Positions 8,123-16,526 of a stretch of DNA of 64,000 bases are shown here, piece after piece; within the stretch, counting starts at the first letter, position 1; each line of letters begins with the position of its first letter. Location of the stretch: contig NZ_WQGO01000010.1 in the NCBI RefSeq assembly GCF_013034685.1, positions 1 to 64,000 on the forward strand, read 5' to 3'. Under the pieces are notes generated by a model. The model was not told the DNA's origin, made no database searches, and worked only from the letters and a program-made list of their open reading frames with translations. The position numbers and the translations under genes are program-made. The DNA comes from Ruegeria lacuscaerulensis. GTDB taxonomy: Bacteria; Pseudomonadota; Alphaproteobacteria; Rhodobacterales; Rhodobacteraceae.

Positions 8123-10007
8123 GTTTCAGGATCTACCCAAAGGCAAGAAGGTCGCGATAGCCGGTACTATGGGCTTTATCGCTACCTCGGCTTGCGCGGT
8201 GTTGGTGGTCGGGCTGGCGCTCGAATACATCAACACCAGAGGCTTTCGCGGGCTGGACATCTGGGCGATCCCAGAGAAGTTCATGGCACAGCCTGCAGAG
8301 ACGCAGCAGATCATGGGTCTGGTGGCGGTGGTCGCAGTGGGTGTTTTGACCTTTGCATTTGTGGCGGCTGCGCTGCGTGGTCCCTCAACGAAATACGGTG
8401 ATGCGACCTTTGCAAAGGCCCCTCAGCTCGTCCAGGAAGGCTATGCGTCGGTTCTGAAGCTCAAAGACAAATTGGATAGTGAAATCGTGTTTGCCAAATT
8501 TGGTGAGCCAAAGGACAAAAACGCGATCTACTATAAGCCCGGCCCCGGTGTCCAAAAGCCGCACGCGATGTTCATTGCCCCGTCTGGTTCGGGCAAAACC
8601 AGCGGCTTTGTGATCCCGAATGTCCTGCGTTTCAATGGGTCTTGCGTCGTCCTGGACATCAAGGGCGAGATTTTCCAGACAACCGGCGCGCGTCGGGCAG
8701 CAATGGGCGATGAGGTTTTTGTGTTCGACCCCGAGAACCCCGACAAAAGCCACAGCTACAACCCTCTGCGCCGCGCAGCACGTGCCGACAATCTGGACCG
8801 GCGATGGGAAGAAGTGATTCAGGTTGCAACTCAGATGTTCGACACGCCCAGCTCGTCCGCGCAGGGCTTTATGGGTGGTGTTGAAGGCATGTTCTGCGCA
8901 ATGGCGATGCTGGCGATCAAAAGAAAGCGGCCATACATTTCCGAAGTCCTGCGCCTGGTCAAAACGACCAAGCAAAAGGACTATGAGAAAATGGCTGAAG
9001 AAGTTGGATATGCGCGAGCTGCAGATGAGTTTCTGAATCTTGCAGCCGAAGAATCCAAAATCCTGCGGTCAACGATTTCGGTTATGTTGAACTCCGGCCT
9101 GCAGCTCTGGCGCAACCCGTCGGTAGCAAGAGCCACGCAGGGCAATGACATCAACTTTGAAGATCTGCGTCGGCGCCCCAGCTCGATCTACTTTTCCGTG
9201 CCAGGGAAAAAGGTCAAAGAGTTCCGGACGCTCATTCGCCTGTTCTTCCTCGATCTGGTGAACACCATCGAAACTGTTGAGCCGGGCGAAGATGAGCCGT
9301 TCAAGGTTTTGATGCTGCTCGATGAGTTCCAACGCCTCGGCCATCTTGAGCGCGTTGTTGAAGCCTATGACACCATGCGATCGTTCGGGGGCAGGCTCGT
9401 GGTGATTTCGCAAACACTGTCGCGCCTACAGGACATTTATGGGCACGAGGGTGTGCGGGCGATGCTGGCAAACGCTGGAACCCAGATGTTTGCCGCCTCA
9501 GAGGATTCCGAAGTACGCGAACATGTGTCCAGGTCCATCGGGGACAAAACGGTCATAAGCAAGTCGAAGTCTCGAGCACTCGGCAAGATGGAAATGGGCA
9601 GCATATCAGAGCGTGAAGAAGGCATTCGCCTGCTCCGGCCCGAACACGTTGGCCGATTGCCTGAAAATGAAGTTGTGCTGATCCGCGAAGGCAAGATGCC
9701 GGTGATTGCAAACAAGATCCGATACTTCGAAGATCCCTATTTCATGCAGTTCCTTGGGGGTGATGCTCCAAAGATCAAAGGTACACATCTGGATCTTGCT
9801 GAAGAACAGGCCAGGGACACGGCAAAGGCTCTGGCGGATGCGAATCCGGCCCCTGCCCCGGTGAAAGAGGTTTCTGAAAAAGACCAGGAACTTCAGGCGG
9901 CATTTGATGCGCAGCGCACGGTCGCAAAGCGGAAAAGTCGGTCAGCGAAAGATATGGCGATGGAGAAAATGAAAGCCAAACGGGCTGAAAGTAGCGCCTT
10001 CACTTGA
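8115..10007 (+). CDS. virD4: VirD4/TraG-family type IV coupling protein
   Basis: 630 residues. Two N-terminal membrane segments (about residues 16-37 and 62-84), then the cytosolic motor domain with Walker A APSGSGKTSG (about residue 155), the VVLDIKGE stretch, Walker B VLMLLDEFQRLG, and the SQTLSRLQDIYG motif. This is the coupling protein that recruits the relaxase-DNA complex to the T4SS channel. The hydrophilic C-terminal tail (about residues 550-630) is Lys/Ala rich. It ends the T4SS block; no gene was seen in the roughly 210 bases that follow. Confidence 0.95.
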   Translation: MAEFQDLPKGKKVAIAGTMGFIATSACAVLVVGLALEYINTRGFRGLDIWAIPEKFMAQPAETQQIMGLVAVVAVGVLTFAFVAAALRGPSTKYGDATFAKAPQLVQEGYASVLKLKDKLDSEIVFAKFGEPKDKNAIYYKPGPGVQKPHAMFIAPSGSGKTSGFVIPNVLRFNGSCVVLDIKGEIFQTTGARRAAMGDEVFVFDPENPDKSHSYNPLRRAARADNLDRRWEEVIQVATQMFDTPSSSAQGFMGGVEGMFCAMAMLAIKRKRPYISEVLRLVKTTKQKDYEKMAEEVGYARAADEFLNLAAEESKILRSTISVMLNSGLQLWRNPSVARATQGNDINFEDLRRRPSSIYFSVPGKKVKEFRTLIRLFFLDLVNTIETVEPGEDEPFKVLMLLDEFQRLGHLERVVEAYDTMRSFGGRLVVISQTLSRLQDIYGHEGVRAMLANAGTQMFAASEDSEVREHVSRSIGDKTVISKSKSRALGKMEMGSISEREEGIRLLRPEHVGRLPENEVVLIREGKMPVIANKIRYFEDPYFMQFLGGDAPKIKGTHLDLAEEQARDTAKALADANPAPAPVKEVSEKDQELQAAFDAQRTVAKRKSRSAKDMAMEKMKAKRAESSAFT

Positions 10008-10221
10008 CGGGGGTAACAGGACGCGGCCGAACCGGACCTTACTTCAATATGCAGAGAACGGCAGGAGAGAGCCCTAACCTGCTCGTGCTGCGACTTACAT
10101 ATATGTCCGCTTCCGTGAAGCTTACTAGAATGGCGCATTGTCAGCTTTATGCCTGCTGAGAATTGTCGTCATAGTATCGACAGCAAAAACACTCATCAAA
10201 AACCAACAGATTGACGACAGA

Positions 10222-10767
10222 TCAAGGGAACCCCGCACGCATATAAACGATGATCTTCCAAAGGTCTTCTTCGCTCAGCGCTTCCTTGAAGGCTGGCATG
10301 TCTGTTCCGAAGCGTTCGCCGCCCTCGGAAATTGCCCAAAGAAGGTACTCGTCCCCCGACATCGGCATCTGAACGAACCATCGTAGGAGAGCGGGAGAGG
10401 GCGCGAGCGAACGTCCGGCTTCACCATCGCCCAAACCCTCAGCTCCATGACAGCTTGCGCAGTTTTCCGTATATAGCGTCTTGCCCTCCGAAACATTCTC
10501 GGGCGTTGCACGAATGGTGCTCCGAGCCCCGCGGTAGGCTGCGGGCACGTCCTCGTTCATATACGTCCAATGTCGTTGCATGCGCTGCTGCTGGCCAGGC
10601 CCCATATTGCCGTGCCCCCAACCACGCATGTGCTCAGACCTCATGTGGTTAGATCCCATTGGCCCGTGACCCCACCAATCTCCTCGTTGTTGTTGTGCGC
10701 AACCCACTGTAGCAATGGTGATAGACAGAACGCTTAAGGTAAGAGTGCGTAATCCAAGCTTCGTCAT
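10222..10767 (-). CDS. Lipoprotein c-type cytochrome with Met/His-rich N-terminus
   Basis: 181 residues. The signal ends in a lipobox-like ATVGC (Cys near residue 23), then comes a 40-residue segment rich in His, Met and Trp (WWGHGPMGSNHMRSEHMRGW) that looks suited to bind copper, then a class I cytochrome c domain with CASCH (about residue 108) and a C-terminal MPAF Met-ligand region. The start has a strong AGGAGGAG ribosome-binding site. It is probably a membrane-anchored periplasmic electron carrier; association with the adjacent DUF411 and CDF genes points to metal stress. A similar set of secreted cytochromes occurs at 60.9-63.2 kb. Confidence 0.85.
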   Translation of the reverse strand: MTKLGLRTLTLSVLSITIATVGCAQQQRGDWWGHGPMGSNHMRSEHMRGWGHGNMGPGQQQRMQRHWTYMNEDVPAAYRGARSTIRATPENVSEGKTLYTENCASCHGAEGLGDGEAGRSLAPSPALLRWFVQMPMSGDEYLLWAISEGGERFGTDMPAFKEALSEEDLWKIIVYMRAGFP

Positions 10768-10805
10768 CTTCTCCTCCTTACTGTTTCCGCTCGATGAACG
10801 TCGCC

Positions 10806-11273
10806 TCAGGCCGCTTCGTAACTCTTGAACACCTCGGTGCTACCGTCCTTGAGGATCAAAAACACGTCGTAGGCCTCACGACGATCTTCCGGCCCCATCC
10901 CAGGGGAACCGTAGGGCATGCCAGGAACAGCAAGTCCAACAGCACTGGGTTGCTCCTCCAGCAGACGACGAATGTCTGCAACCGGCACATGCCCCTCGAT
11001 CATATAGCCATCGATCTCGCCTGTGTGGCAGGACATCATTTCTTCGGGAATGCCGTTGTCCAATTTGTGGCGGACAAGCTGTGTTCCAAAGCTGCGCTCC
11101 TCGGTAATGCGAAAGCCTTCCTGCCGCAGGATGTCGATCCAAACCTGGCAACAGCCGCAGTTCGGATCCTTGAGAACACGGACGGAAGGCGTGTCTTGCG
11201 CAAACGCGGCAAATGGTACTGTGCTGGCAAAGCCAGCGGCGTAAGTCAGTACTTGGCGGCGTTTCAGGTTCAT
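10806..11273 (-). CDS. DUF411 metal-related periplasmic protein
   Basis: 155 residues from the ATG at 11273 (product MNLKRRQVLTYAAGFAS..., a twin-arginine-like signal); an upstream in-frame start would add eight residues before the signal. The mature domain has the DUF411 pattern: VLKDPNCGCCQVWID near the N-terminus, a HKLDNGIP / CHTGEIDGYMIEGHVP centre and GLAVPGMPYGSPGM. DUF411 proteins are commonly found with copper-resistance genes. Role here is inferred to be copper handling in the periplasm. Confidence 0.85.
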   Translation of the reverse strand: MNLKRRQVLTYAAGFASTVPFAAFAQDTPSVRVLKDPNCGCCQVWIDILRQEGFRITEERSFGTQLVRHKLDNGIPEEMMSCHTGEIDGYMIEGHVPVADIRRLLEEQPSAVGLAVPGMPYGSPGMGPEDRREAYDVFLILKDGSTEVFKSYEAA

Positions 11274-11347
11274 GGCGAGAGTCCTTGGTATTTCCAACTA
11301 AATTGAGCCGATTTCGTATCATTCGAGATCAAAGGTCATAATCCACG

Positions 11348-11977
11348 TCAAACATGCTCATGTTCGCCAACTTCCCGACGCTCGGCGAGCGCTTGGCGCA
11401 CGATCTGGAAAGCAGAGGAAAGAAACAACGTTGCCATGACCGCCGCAACAATCAGGTCAGGCCAACCGCTAGCTGTGCCCCAGACGCCTAAAGCTGCAAA
11501 CATAACGGCCACATTGCCAATGGCGTCATTACGCGAACATAGCCAGACAGAGCGCACATTTGCATCGCCGTCCTTGTAACGGACGAGCAAGAGAACACTT
11601 GCGAGATTGGTCATAAGAGCGAAAAAGCCAACGATGCCCATGATCTCGGCCTCCGGCACTCCGACATAGAACACCCGGTACACGGTCGATCCAAACACCC
11701 AAAGACCCATCAGCAGCAAGCTCACCCCTTTCGCCAGAGCGGCATTGGTGCGTGCACGGATTGAAGCCCCGATCACTGCCAGCGAGATACCGTAGGTCAA
11801 AGCATCCCCAAGGAAGTCTAGAGCGTCGGCCTGAAGTGCCTGAGACTTTGCATAGTGACCGGCAGTCATCTCGACGACGAACATCACCGCGTTCAGAGCA
11901 ATGACAATCCACAGCCTCCTTTTGTAGTCGTCTGATACGCCGTCGAATTTGGCGTTGTGTCCGCAACATGCTGACAT
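11348..11977 (-). CDS. Cation diffusion facilitator (CzcD-like) metal exporter
   Basis: 209 residues with about six membrane segments. The N-terminus carries a Cys/His motif (MSACCGHNAKFDG), and the conserved acidic motif of CDF transporters appears in the second membrane segment (ADALDFLGDALTYG) with a second one near CSRNDAIGNVAVM. The protein lacks the long C-terminal cytosolic domain of larger CDF members. It is divergent from a MerR-family regulator and preceded by a MerR-type promoter, so it is probably induced by Zn, Cd or Pb. Confidence 0.88.
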   Translation of the reverse strand: MSACCGHNAKFDGVSDDYKRRLWIVIALNAVMFVVEMTAGHYAKSQALQADALDFLGDALTYGISLAVIGASIRARTNAALAKGVSLLLMGLWVFGSTVYRVFYVGVPEAEIMGIVGFFALMTNLASVLLLVRYKDGDANVRSVWLCSRNDAIGNVAVMFAALGVWGTASGWPDLIVAAVMATLFLSSAFQIVRQALAERREVGEHEHV

Positions 11978-12009
11978 TGGGAAGCCCTTTTTGTATCTGT
12001 CGTGACCAT

Positions 12010-12040
12010 AGTGTAGTGTCTCTAGTTACTAGAGGTTCAA
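12010..12040 (-). promoter_or_regulatory. MerR-type promoter/operator of the CDF exporter
   Basis: On the minus strand: -35 TTGAAC (12035-12040), a 19-base spacer, and -10 TACACT (12010-12015). The spacer holds the perfect dyad CTCTAGT-A-ACTAGAG (12020-12034). A 19-20 base spacer with a central dyad is the hallmark of promoters untwisted by MerR-family activators, and this dyad resembles Zn/Cd/Pb-responsive members of the family. Confidence 0.85.
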
Positions 12041-12051
12041 GAGGTATTTTC

Positions 12052-12468
12052 ATGTTTTCTATCGGGGAGCTTTCCAAGCGCACGAAGGTCAAAGTTCCGA
12101 CTATCCGCTACTATGAGGAAATGGGCCTGCTTGCCGCACCAGAACGCACCGAAGGCAACCAACGGCGCTACGATGTGGCAGGGCTAGAGCGTCTCAGTTT
12201 CATCAAGCATGCACGCGATCTTGGTTTCTCAATTGAAGCGATCTCCGAATTGATTGTGCTTCAAGGCCACCCGGATCGTTCATGCCAAGCCGCAACGGAC
12301 ATCGCCGTCTCACAACTTTCCGAAGTAAGAGCAAAGATCAAACGACTACGGGCTCTTGAAAAAGAGCTGGTTCGGATTTCGAAGGGCTGTGATGACGAAG
12401 GAGTGTCAGAGAACTGCTATGTGCTCGCGTCTCTTGCCGATCATAAACTCTGTCACCACGATCACTAA
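12052..12468 (+). CDS. MerR-family heavy-metal regulator (ZntR/CadR/PbrR-like)
   Basis: 138 residues from the ATG at 12052; the longer open frame would run through the operator. N-terminal winged HTH: FSIGELSKRTKVKVPTIRYY and the NQRRYDVAGLERLSFIKHAR stretch, then a dimerisation helix. Candidate metal ligands are Cys in HPDRSCQAAT, Cys in KGCDDEG, Cys in SENCYV and the terminal CHHDH, the arrangement seen in Zn/Cd/Pb sensors rather than the copper sensor CueR. It is divergent from the CDF exporter and should bind the dyad between them. Confidence 0.88.
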   Translation: MFSIGELSKRTKVKVPTIRYYEEMGLLAAPERTEGNQRRYDVAGLERLSFIKHARDLGFSIEAISELIVLQGHPDRSCQAATDIAVSQLSEVRAKIKRLRALEKELVRISKGCDDEGVSENCYVLASLADHKLCHHDH

Positions 12469-12677
12469 ACTATGAGCGGACATTGCTTTAGTCCCAGCGA
12501 AAGACTGTTTTGTCCGCTTCTTGCCTATTCAAACGTGGTGCAGCGAATGCCCGGAATGTCCAAGGACAAGAGTCCGTCCCAATCGGAACAGACCCCACAT
12601 TACTCCAACCCGGTGGTCTCGCTGTTCCCGGCAACACATTCACCGGCGCGAACAATCATCTATCATGTCCTCCGTGG

Positions 12678-13715
12678 TTAAAGACTGTGTCCATCATACT
12701 CATGGACGTGGGTAGCCTGTTCGCGGGTATGGGCAATCTCTTGCACCACGGCGGCAATCTTGCTGGATGAAACTTGGTGCAGCTCACCAACAACGGCCTC
12801 CGCGCGCTCGTAGCTGTCCGGAACGCCTTGGCTGTTGAAATGGGCGGCAGCGGTGGAAATGTCCGCGTCTTTCCAAGTCGCCGTTGTGCCGATTGAAACG
12901 CTGTCATGATCGTTGTAGCGGGCCAGGAACTTGCTTCCGTCGAGACCGAAGCTGTGCGCGGTCGCCACAATGTCATCACGCACAGCCAGCCATTTTTCGG
13001 CTTCCGTGGGGTCCAGGTTGTCCAACTCGGCCGCATTCATGGATGTGGTGTAGCTGTCATCAGCCAAAGTGTATGCCTGCAGGTCGGTGTCATATGGGCG
13101 CAGTTCGGCAACATCGCCTTTCAACTCCCCGATCTGAACGTCCATTGCGGCACGCAAGTGTGGATCTTCGACCTCTCGTGCAAGAGCCTCCATGTTCTCG
13201 ATGGAGTTCACGATGTCCTTGGTCTGCTGCTCGTAGTTCTCAAAGATGGCCTCCCCCAAAGCGGATTGCATATACTGAACATAGCGATCACCGGGCGACT
13301 GGTAGTCGTCGGACTCCTGAAAATCCTTGTCACCACTCAGATCCGCAAGGGACGAATAGTAAGGGTGATACAGATCGTATTCCTGAGCATCACTCATGTG
13401 CTGAGAAACCAAAGCCTGCATATCGTTCAGATCAACCGGCTCCCCTGACCGCTCCGCAGCTTCAAATTCGATTTTGAATTCTTCGACCAGATCTTGTTGC
13501 GCAGTATGTTCGTCAACACGGCGGTTGGCCTGGTCCTCGATGTCGAAGCTGTTTGAGGCGATGGCTGCACGATCAAAGCCCATCGCCTGCTGTTCTTTCC
13601 TGATGATGTCGATCTGCTCTGAAACGCGATCTTCACGCGGGGCGGATTGATCAAATCTGGAATAGGGTGCGAAGTGTTCGACTTCGTTCAAAAGATAGTC
13701 TGTACGCGAAACCAT
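12678..13715 (-). CDS. Stand-alone paralog of the relaxase C-terminal region
   Basis: 345 residues from the ATG at 13715 (MVSRTDYLLNEVEHFAPYSR); earlier in-frame codons lack support. It has no relaxase motifs, but over about 250 residues it matches the C-terminal half of the adjacent relaxase: shared blocks include LAREVEDPHLRAAMD / LAREVDDPHLRVAMD, QIGELKGDVA, DISTAAAHF, and an identical DGHSL C-terminus. It is mostly acidic and helical. It lies 87 bases downstream of the relaxase stop, so co-expression is likely. Function is unknown; a partner of the relaxase, or a protein with the same T4SS export signal, are the leading guesses. Confidence 0.75.
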   Translation of the reverse strand: MVSRTDYLLNEVEHFAPYSRFDQSAPREDRVSEQIDIIRKEQQAMGFDRAAIASNSFDIEDQANRRVDEHTAQQDLVEEFKIEFEAAERSGEPVDLNDMQALVSQHMSDAQEYDLYHPYYSSLADLSGDKDFQESDDYQSPGDRYVQYMQSALGEAIFENYEQQTKDIVNSIENMEALAREVEDPHLRAAMDVQIGELKGDVAELRPYDTDLQAYTLADDSYTTSMNAAELDNLDPTEAEKWLAVRDDIVATAHSFGLDGSKFLARYNDHDSVSIGTTATWKDADISTAAAHFNSQGVPDSYERAEAVVGELHQVSSSKIAAVVQEIAHTREQATHVHEYDGHSL

Positions 13716-13802
13716 AGTTTTTCCTTTGCGAGTTGATGGAAAACTCTGTGATGGGTCTGCCTGGGGCGTTGGCGCGCGCATCAGGCAGACCGGTTAAAGT
13801 CC

Positions 13803-15638
13803 TTACAAGCTGTGCCCGTCATCGTCACCGCGCCCCTGCAAGAGCGGGTGCGTTGCGTGGGCGTGAACGTCTGAAAGTTCTTCTGAGATTGCGATGATCC
13901 TGGAAGACGCAAGCTGGTGCAGCTCGTCAACAACGGCCTCAGCGCGGTCGTGGCTGTCGGGTAATCCTTGCGCCTGGAAGTGGGCCGCGGCGGTCGAAAT
14001 GTCGTCGCTGCGCCATCCCATTGTTGTACCCAGGGTGACGTTCTGATGATCGCCAAAGCGGGCAACGAACGCCTCGCCATCGAGGCCGTAGCTGCTGGCC
14101 GTGTCGGTGACTTCTTTGCGGATCGCTGCCCACTTGCCGGCCTCTGAATAATCCAAGACATCCATTTCGGCAGTGCCCATTCCCATCATCGTTGAATAGC
14201 GGCGGTCCTCGATGATGAAGGCTTGAAGGTCCGGATCGTTGGTGCGCAGGTCCGCAACGTCGCCCTTCAACTCGCCAATTTGAATATCCATAGCGACACG
14301 CAGATGAGGGTCGTCAACCTCACGGGCCAGCCCTTCCATCTTGTCGATGGATTGCAGCAATTCTTTGGTCTGAGTCTGGAAGTCCTCATAGGCCCCCTTG
14401 CCCAAGGTGTCCTGTATATAGACCTCGTACCGGCGTGCTGCCGGGGCATAATCAGCGGACGACTGGAACGCCTTGTCATCGACAATATCAGCAAGGGCAG
14501 ACAGATACGGATGGCTCTGTTCGTTGTCCCGAACGTCGCTGATATGGGCAACAACCTGAGCCTTCAGCTCGGGTGCGATTGTTTCCTCAGAACCGCCTAA
14601 TTCGATGTGTCGCCGCAAGTTGCTCATGACTTCGGGCGACACATAAGACGGGTCTCCTGGCTCGCCGTAATCATCAAAATGATGGGCTTGATCCAGCAGA
14701 TGTTCCATTCTCGATACCATAGGTTCCTCACTTTCAACGAGTTGGATGGCAAACTCTTCGATCCGGTCTTTGACAGCGTTGGCGCGCTCATCAAACAGAT
14801 CCGACATTCTTGCGATGGAGAGTGTCATCACATCACCGGCCATGTCGCGGGCCGTAACTTCAACCTCCGGAGTGCTTTCAACAACAGACAGTCCGGCCTG
14901 AACCTTCCACGTGTCGGTCTCAACTTCCTGCCGCAAACCGCGCTCAAGGCGGGTCGTTGCGGTCAGCTCAATTCCGTATCCTTCGGCAACCTCAACCTGG
15001 ATAGAGCGCTGAACGTCGATGTTCATGTCGCTGCTCATACCCATAGCCAACCACTGCCCATGTTCCACGCCTCGGTTATTCACAACGATGTGGACATGGG
15101 GGTTGTCAGTGTCGTTGTGGAACACGGTCAGATAGTCCCAGGTATCGCCAAAATCACCGCTCCCAAACAGGCGATCCGCGAAGTCCAAACCGGCCTCATG
15201 CGCGGCATCCGGATAGGTGCCTTCGGGAAAAGAAACGATCATGTGACGGGTATAACCATAGTTGGTTTTCCCGTTGAAATCCTCGGCCCAGGTCTCGATC
15301 AGATCACTCACCTGATCGGCATCGAGCGGGGTCACACCATTGTCGCGGATGTCCAACACGCCCTCTGCCCTGACGGTCAGGTAATTGATCTGGCGGCGCA
15401 GCTCATGCGCTTTTTTCACCCCACCTTTGCGGACGTGTTTCACAACCGCCTCGGGCTTTCCAACCACAGCACCAAGCCGCGCCTTGATGGATGAGGCCCG
15501 CGAGATCATGAACTTCATGCGCTTGGCGGTTTGCAGCTGCTGGCTGATCTGCTTGGACCGATCGATACCCTTCTGCGCTTCCCGGAAGGCTAGCTCCAGA
15601 AAGTCCCCTGCCGTCAAATTGTGAGCCGCGACGTTCAT
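13803..15638 (-). CDS. VirD2-like (MOBP-type) conjugative relaxase
   Basis: 611 residues. The N-terminal relaxase domain has motif I INYLT with candidate catalytic Tyr86, the RHMIVSFPEG motif at about 131-140, and the metal-binding motif HNDTDNPHVHIVVNNRG with His174, His181 and His183. It nicks oriT and pilots the strand into the recipient. The C-terminal half (about 340-611) is helical and acidic, and is duplicated in the next gene downstream. The start codon overlaps the mobC stop (ATGA). A nick site of the IncP/Ti class lies 50 bases beyond mobC. Confidence 0.92.
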   Translation of the reverse strand: MNVAAHNLTAGDFLELAFREAQKGIDRSKQISQQLQTAKRMKFMISRASSIKARLGAVVGKPEAVVKHVRKGGVKKAHELRRQINYLTVRAEGVLDIRDNGVTPLDADQVSDLIETWAEDFNGKTNYGYTRHMIVSFPEGTYPDAAHEAGLDFADRLFGSGDFGDTWDYLTVFHNDTDNPHVHIVVNNRGVEHGQWLAMGMSSDMNIDVQRSIQVEVAEGYGIELTATTRLERGLRQEVETDTWKVQAGLSVVESTPEVEVTARDMAGDVMTLSIARMSDLFDERANAVKDRIEEFAIQLVESEEPMVSRMEHLLDQAHHFDDYGEPGDPSYVSPEVMSNLRRHIELGGSEETIAPELKAQVVAHISDVRDNEQSHPYLSALADIVDDKAFQSSADYAPAARRYEVYIQDTLGKGAYEDFQTQTKELLQSIDKMEGLAREVDDPHLRVAMDIQIGELKGDVADLRTNDPDLQAFIIEDRRYSTMMGMGTAEMDVLDYSEAGKWAAIRKEVTDTASSYGLDGEAFVARFGDHQNVTLGTTMGWRSDDISTAAAHFQAQGLPDSHDRAEAVVDELHQLASSRIIAISEELSDVHAHATHPLLQGRGDDDGHSL

Positions 15639-16054
15639 GCTTCAGATGTCCTCTCATCGTCGCGCAAGATTCGGCGAATGGCGGAGTCTGGCTCTCGGTT
15701 TCGGCGGGCCGCGGTGATCAGCGCCTTCAGGTCTTGCCGGTGCTGGATGATCGCACGATGGAGGTTTTCGACATCGCGCCGGTCGTCATCGGTCCAGATC
15801 ACCGAACCGCGTTTGGCCGATTTTGCGAGCTGATTGAGGTTGGTGTATCCACCCTGAACCTGCCGCAAGTGCGTCTGCCAGAGATCGACAACGGCCGGGT
15901 CAGGATCGAGATACCCGATCAGACGATAGATCAGTCGTTGGATGATCTGGTTGCGGCTCTTGGCCCCAAGCGACTGCACGGCCTCCTCCAAACGCACCAA
16001 CGCATCTGACGGCAATCGAACGGAAAAGACAGTGGTGTCGCCGGGCTTGCTCAA
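15635..16054 (-). CDS. MobC-like relaxosome accessory protein
   Basis: 139 residues with a TTG start at 16054 preceded by AGAGG six bases away; no better ATG is in frame. The N-terminus looks like a ribbon-helix-helix DNA-binding motif (TTVFSVRLPSDALVRLEEAV ... SRNQIIQRLIYRL), followed by a MobC-type helical region containing a GGYTNLNQLAK-like stretch. Such proteins bind oriT and help the relaxase open the nick region. Gene order oriT-mobC-relaxase supports the call. Confidence 0.8.
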   Translation of the reverse strand: MSKPGDTTVFSVRLPSDALVRLEEAVQSLGAKSRNQIIQRLIYRLIGYLDPDPAVVDLWQTHLRQVQGGYTNLNQLAKSAKRGSVIWTDDDRRDVENLHRAIIQHRQDLKALITAARRNREPDSAIRRILRDDERTSEA

Positions 16055-16065
16055 TGTATACCTCT

Positions 16066-16110
16066 GGTTGTTTTTATGACTTGTAACACAACTACCTTAT
16101 CCTGTCATAC
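16066..16110 (+). other. Predicted oriT with IncP/Ti-type nick site
   Basis: TTATCCTGTCA at 16098-16108 matches the nick core of IncP oriT and of Ti T-DNA borders (ATCCTG^Y; the Ti right border complement reads TATATCCTGTCA). The expected cut is between G16104 and T16105. A short inverted repeat (GTTGT 16067-16071 / ACAAC 16088-16092) lies just upstream. This strand polarity means DNA to the right of 16105 enters the recipient first and the mob and T4SS genes last. Confidence 0.75.
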
Positions 16111-16526
16111 TCTCCAAGAGGAAACCGGGGGTGATTTTAGAAATCCGTATTTTCTCAAATTGCCCCCGGAACAGTTTTGCTCTTGGAGGCAATCTCCACG
16201 CCGGGAAAAGGGTCCTGCCCCTTTTCCAGCCAGCAGGCGTGGGTGCCGGTGGACCGGCGCAGGGCAATCACGCAAAGCGGGAGCTGCCCGAACAGCGCCC
16301 GTCACATACCGGCACGTTCAAGGTCAGTATGGCATTTTCCGCGCGCCTCAGCGCGCTCAATGTCCCGCCGCTTTCGCGGCGGGTGTGGCAGGGTTGTCTG
16401 CTGCCGCATTGGGGCAGGTCGGCACCCCTGCCCGGTCTTAGGACCGCGCGCCACCTGTGGCGCATATGTGGTCCGGCCTGCGGCCGGAGCAGAAGAAAGG
16501 GCGGCTTGCGCCGCCCTGCCCTCCCG
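16111..16526. other. Hairpin-rich non-coding leading region
   Basis: No convincing gene in about 415 bases, but it is dense in perfect stem-loops: GGAAAAGGG/CCCTTTTCC (16204-16227), GCGCGC CTCA GCGCGC (16341-16356), CCCGCCGC TTTC GCGGCGGG (16364-16383), TCCGGCC TGC GGCCGGA (16472-16488) and GGGCGGC TTGC GCCGCCC (16499-16516). By the oriT polarity it is the first single strand to enter the recipient. Folding into single-strand promoters or primosome sites is an inference. Confidence 0.5.
16491..16516 (-). terminator. Intrinsic terminator after the 66-residue gene
   Basis: On the minus strand GGGCGGC GCAA GCCGCCC is followed by TTTCTTCT, eleven bases past the stop of the small gene ending at 16527. 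Confidence 0.7.

Noticed and set aside
12052-12468. This MerR protein as regulator of the copper boxes at 50-60 kb
   Set aside because: Its own operator (CTCTAGT-A-ACTAGAG) differs from TCCAGCGCTGGA, and its ligand pattern is of the Zn/Cd/Pb type.
14607-15494. 295-codon plus-strand open frame
   Set aside because: Antisense to the relaxase catalytic region; composition of a shadow frame.
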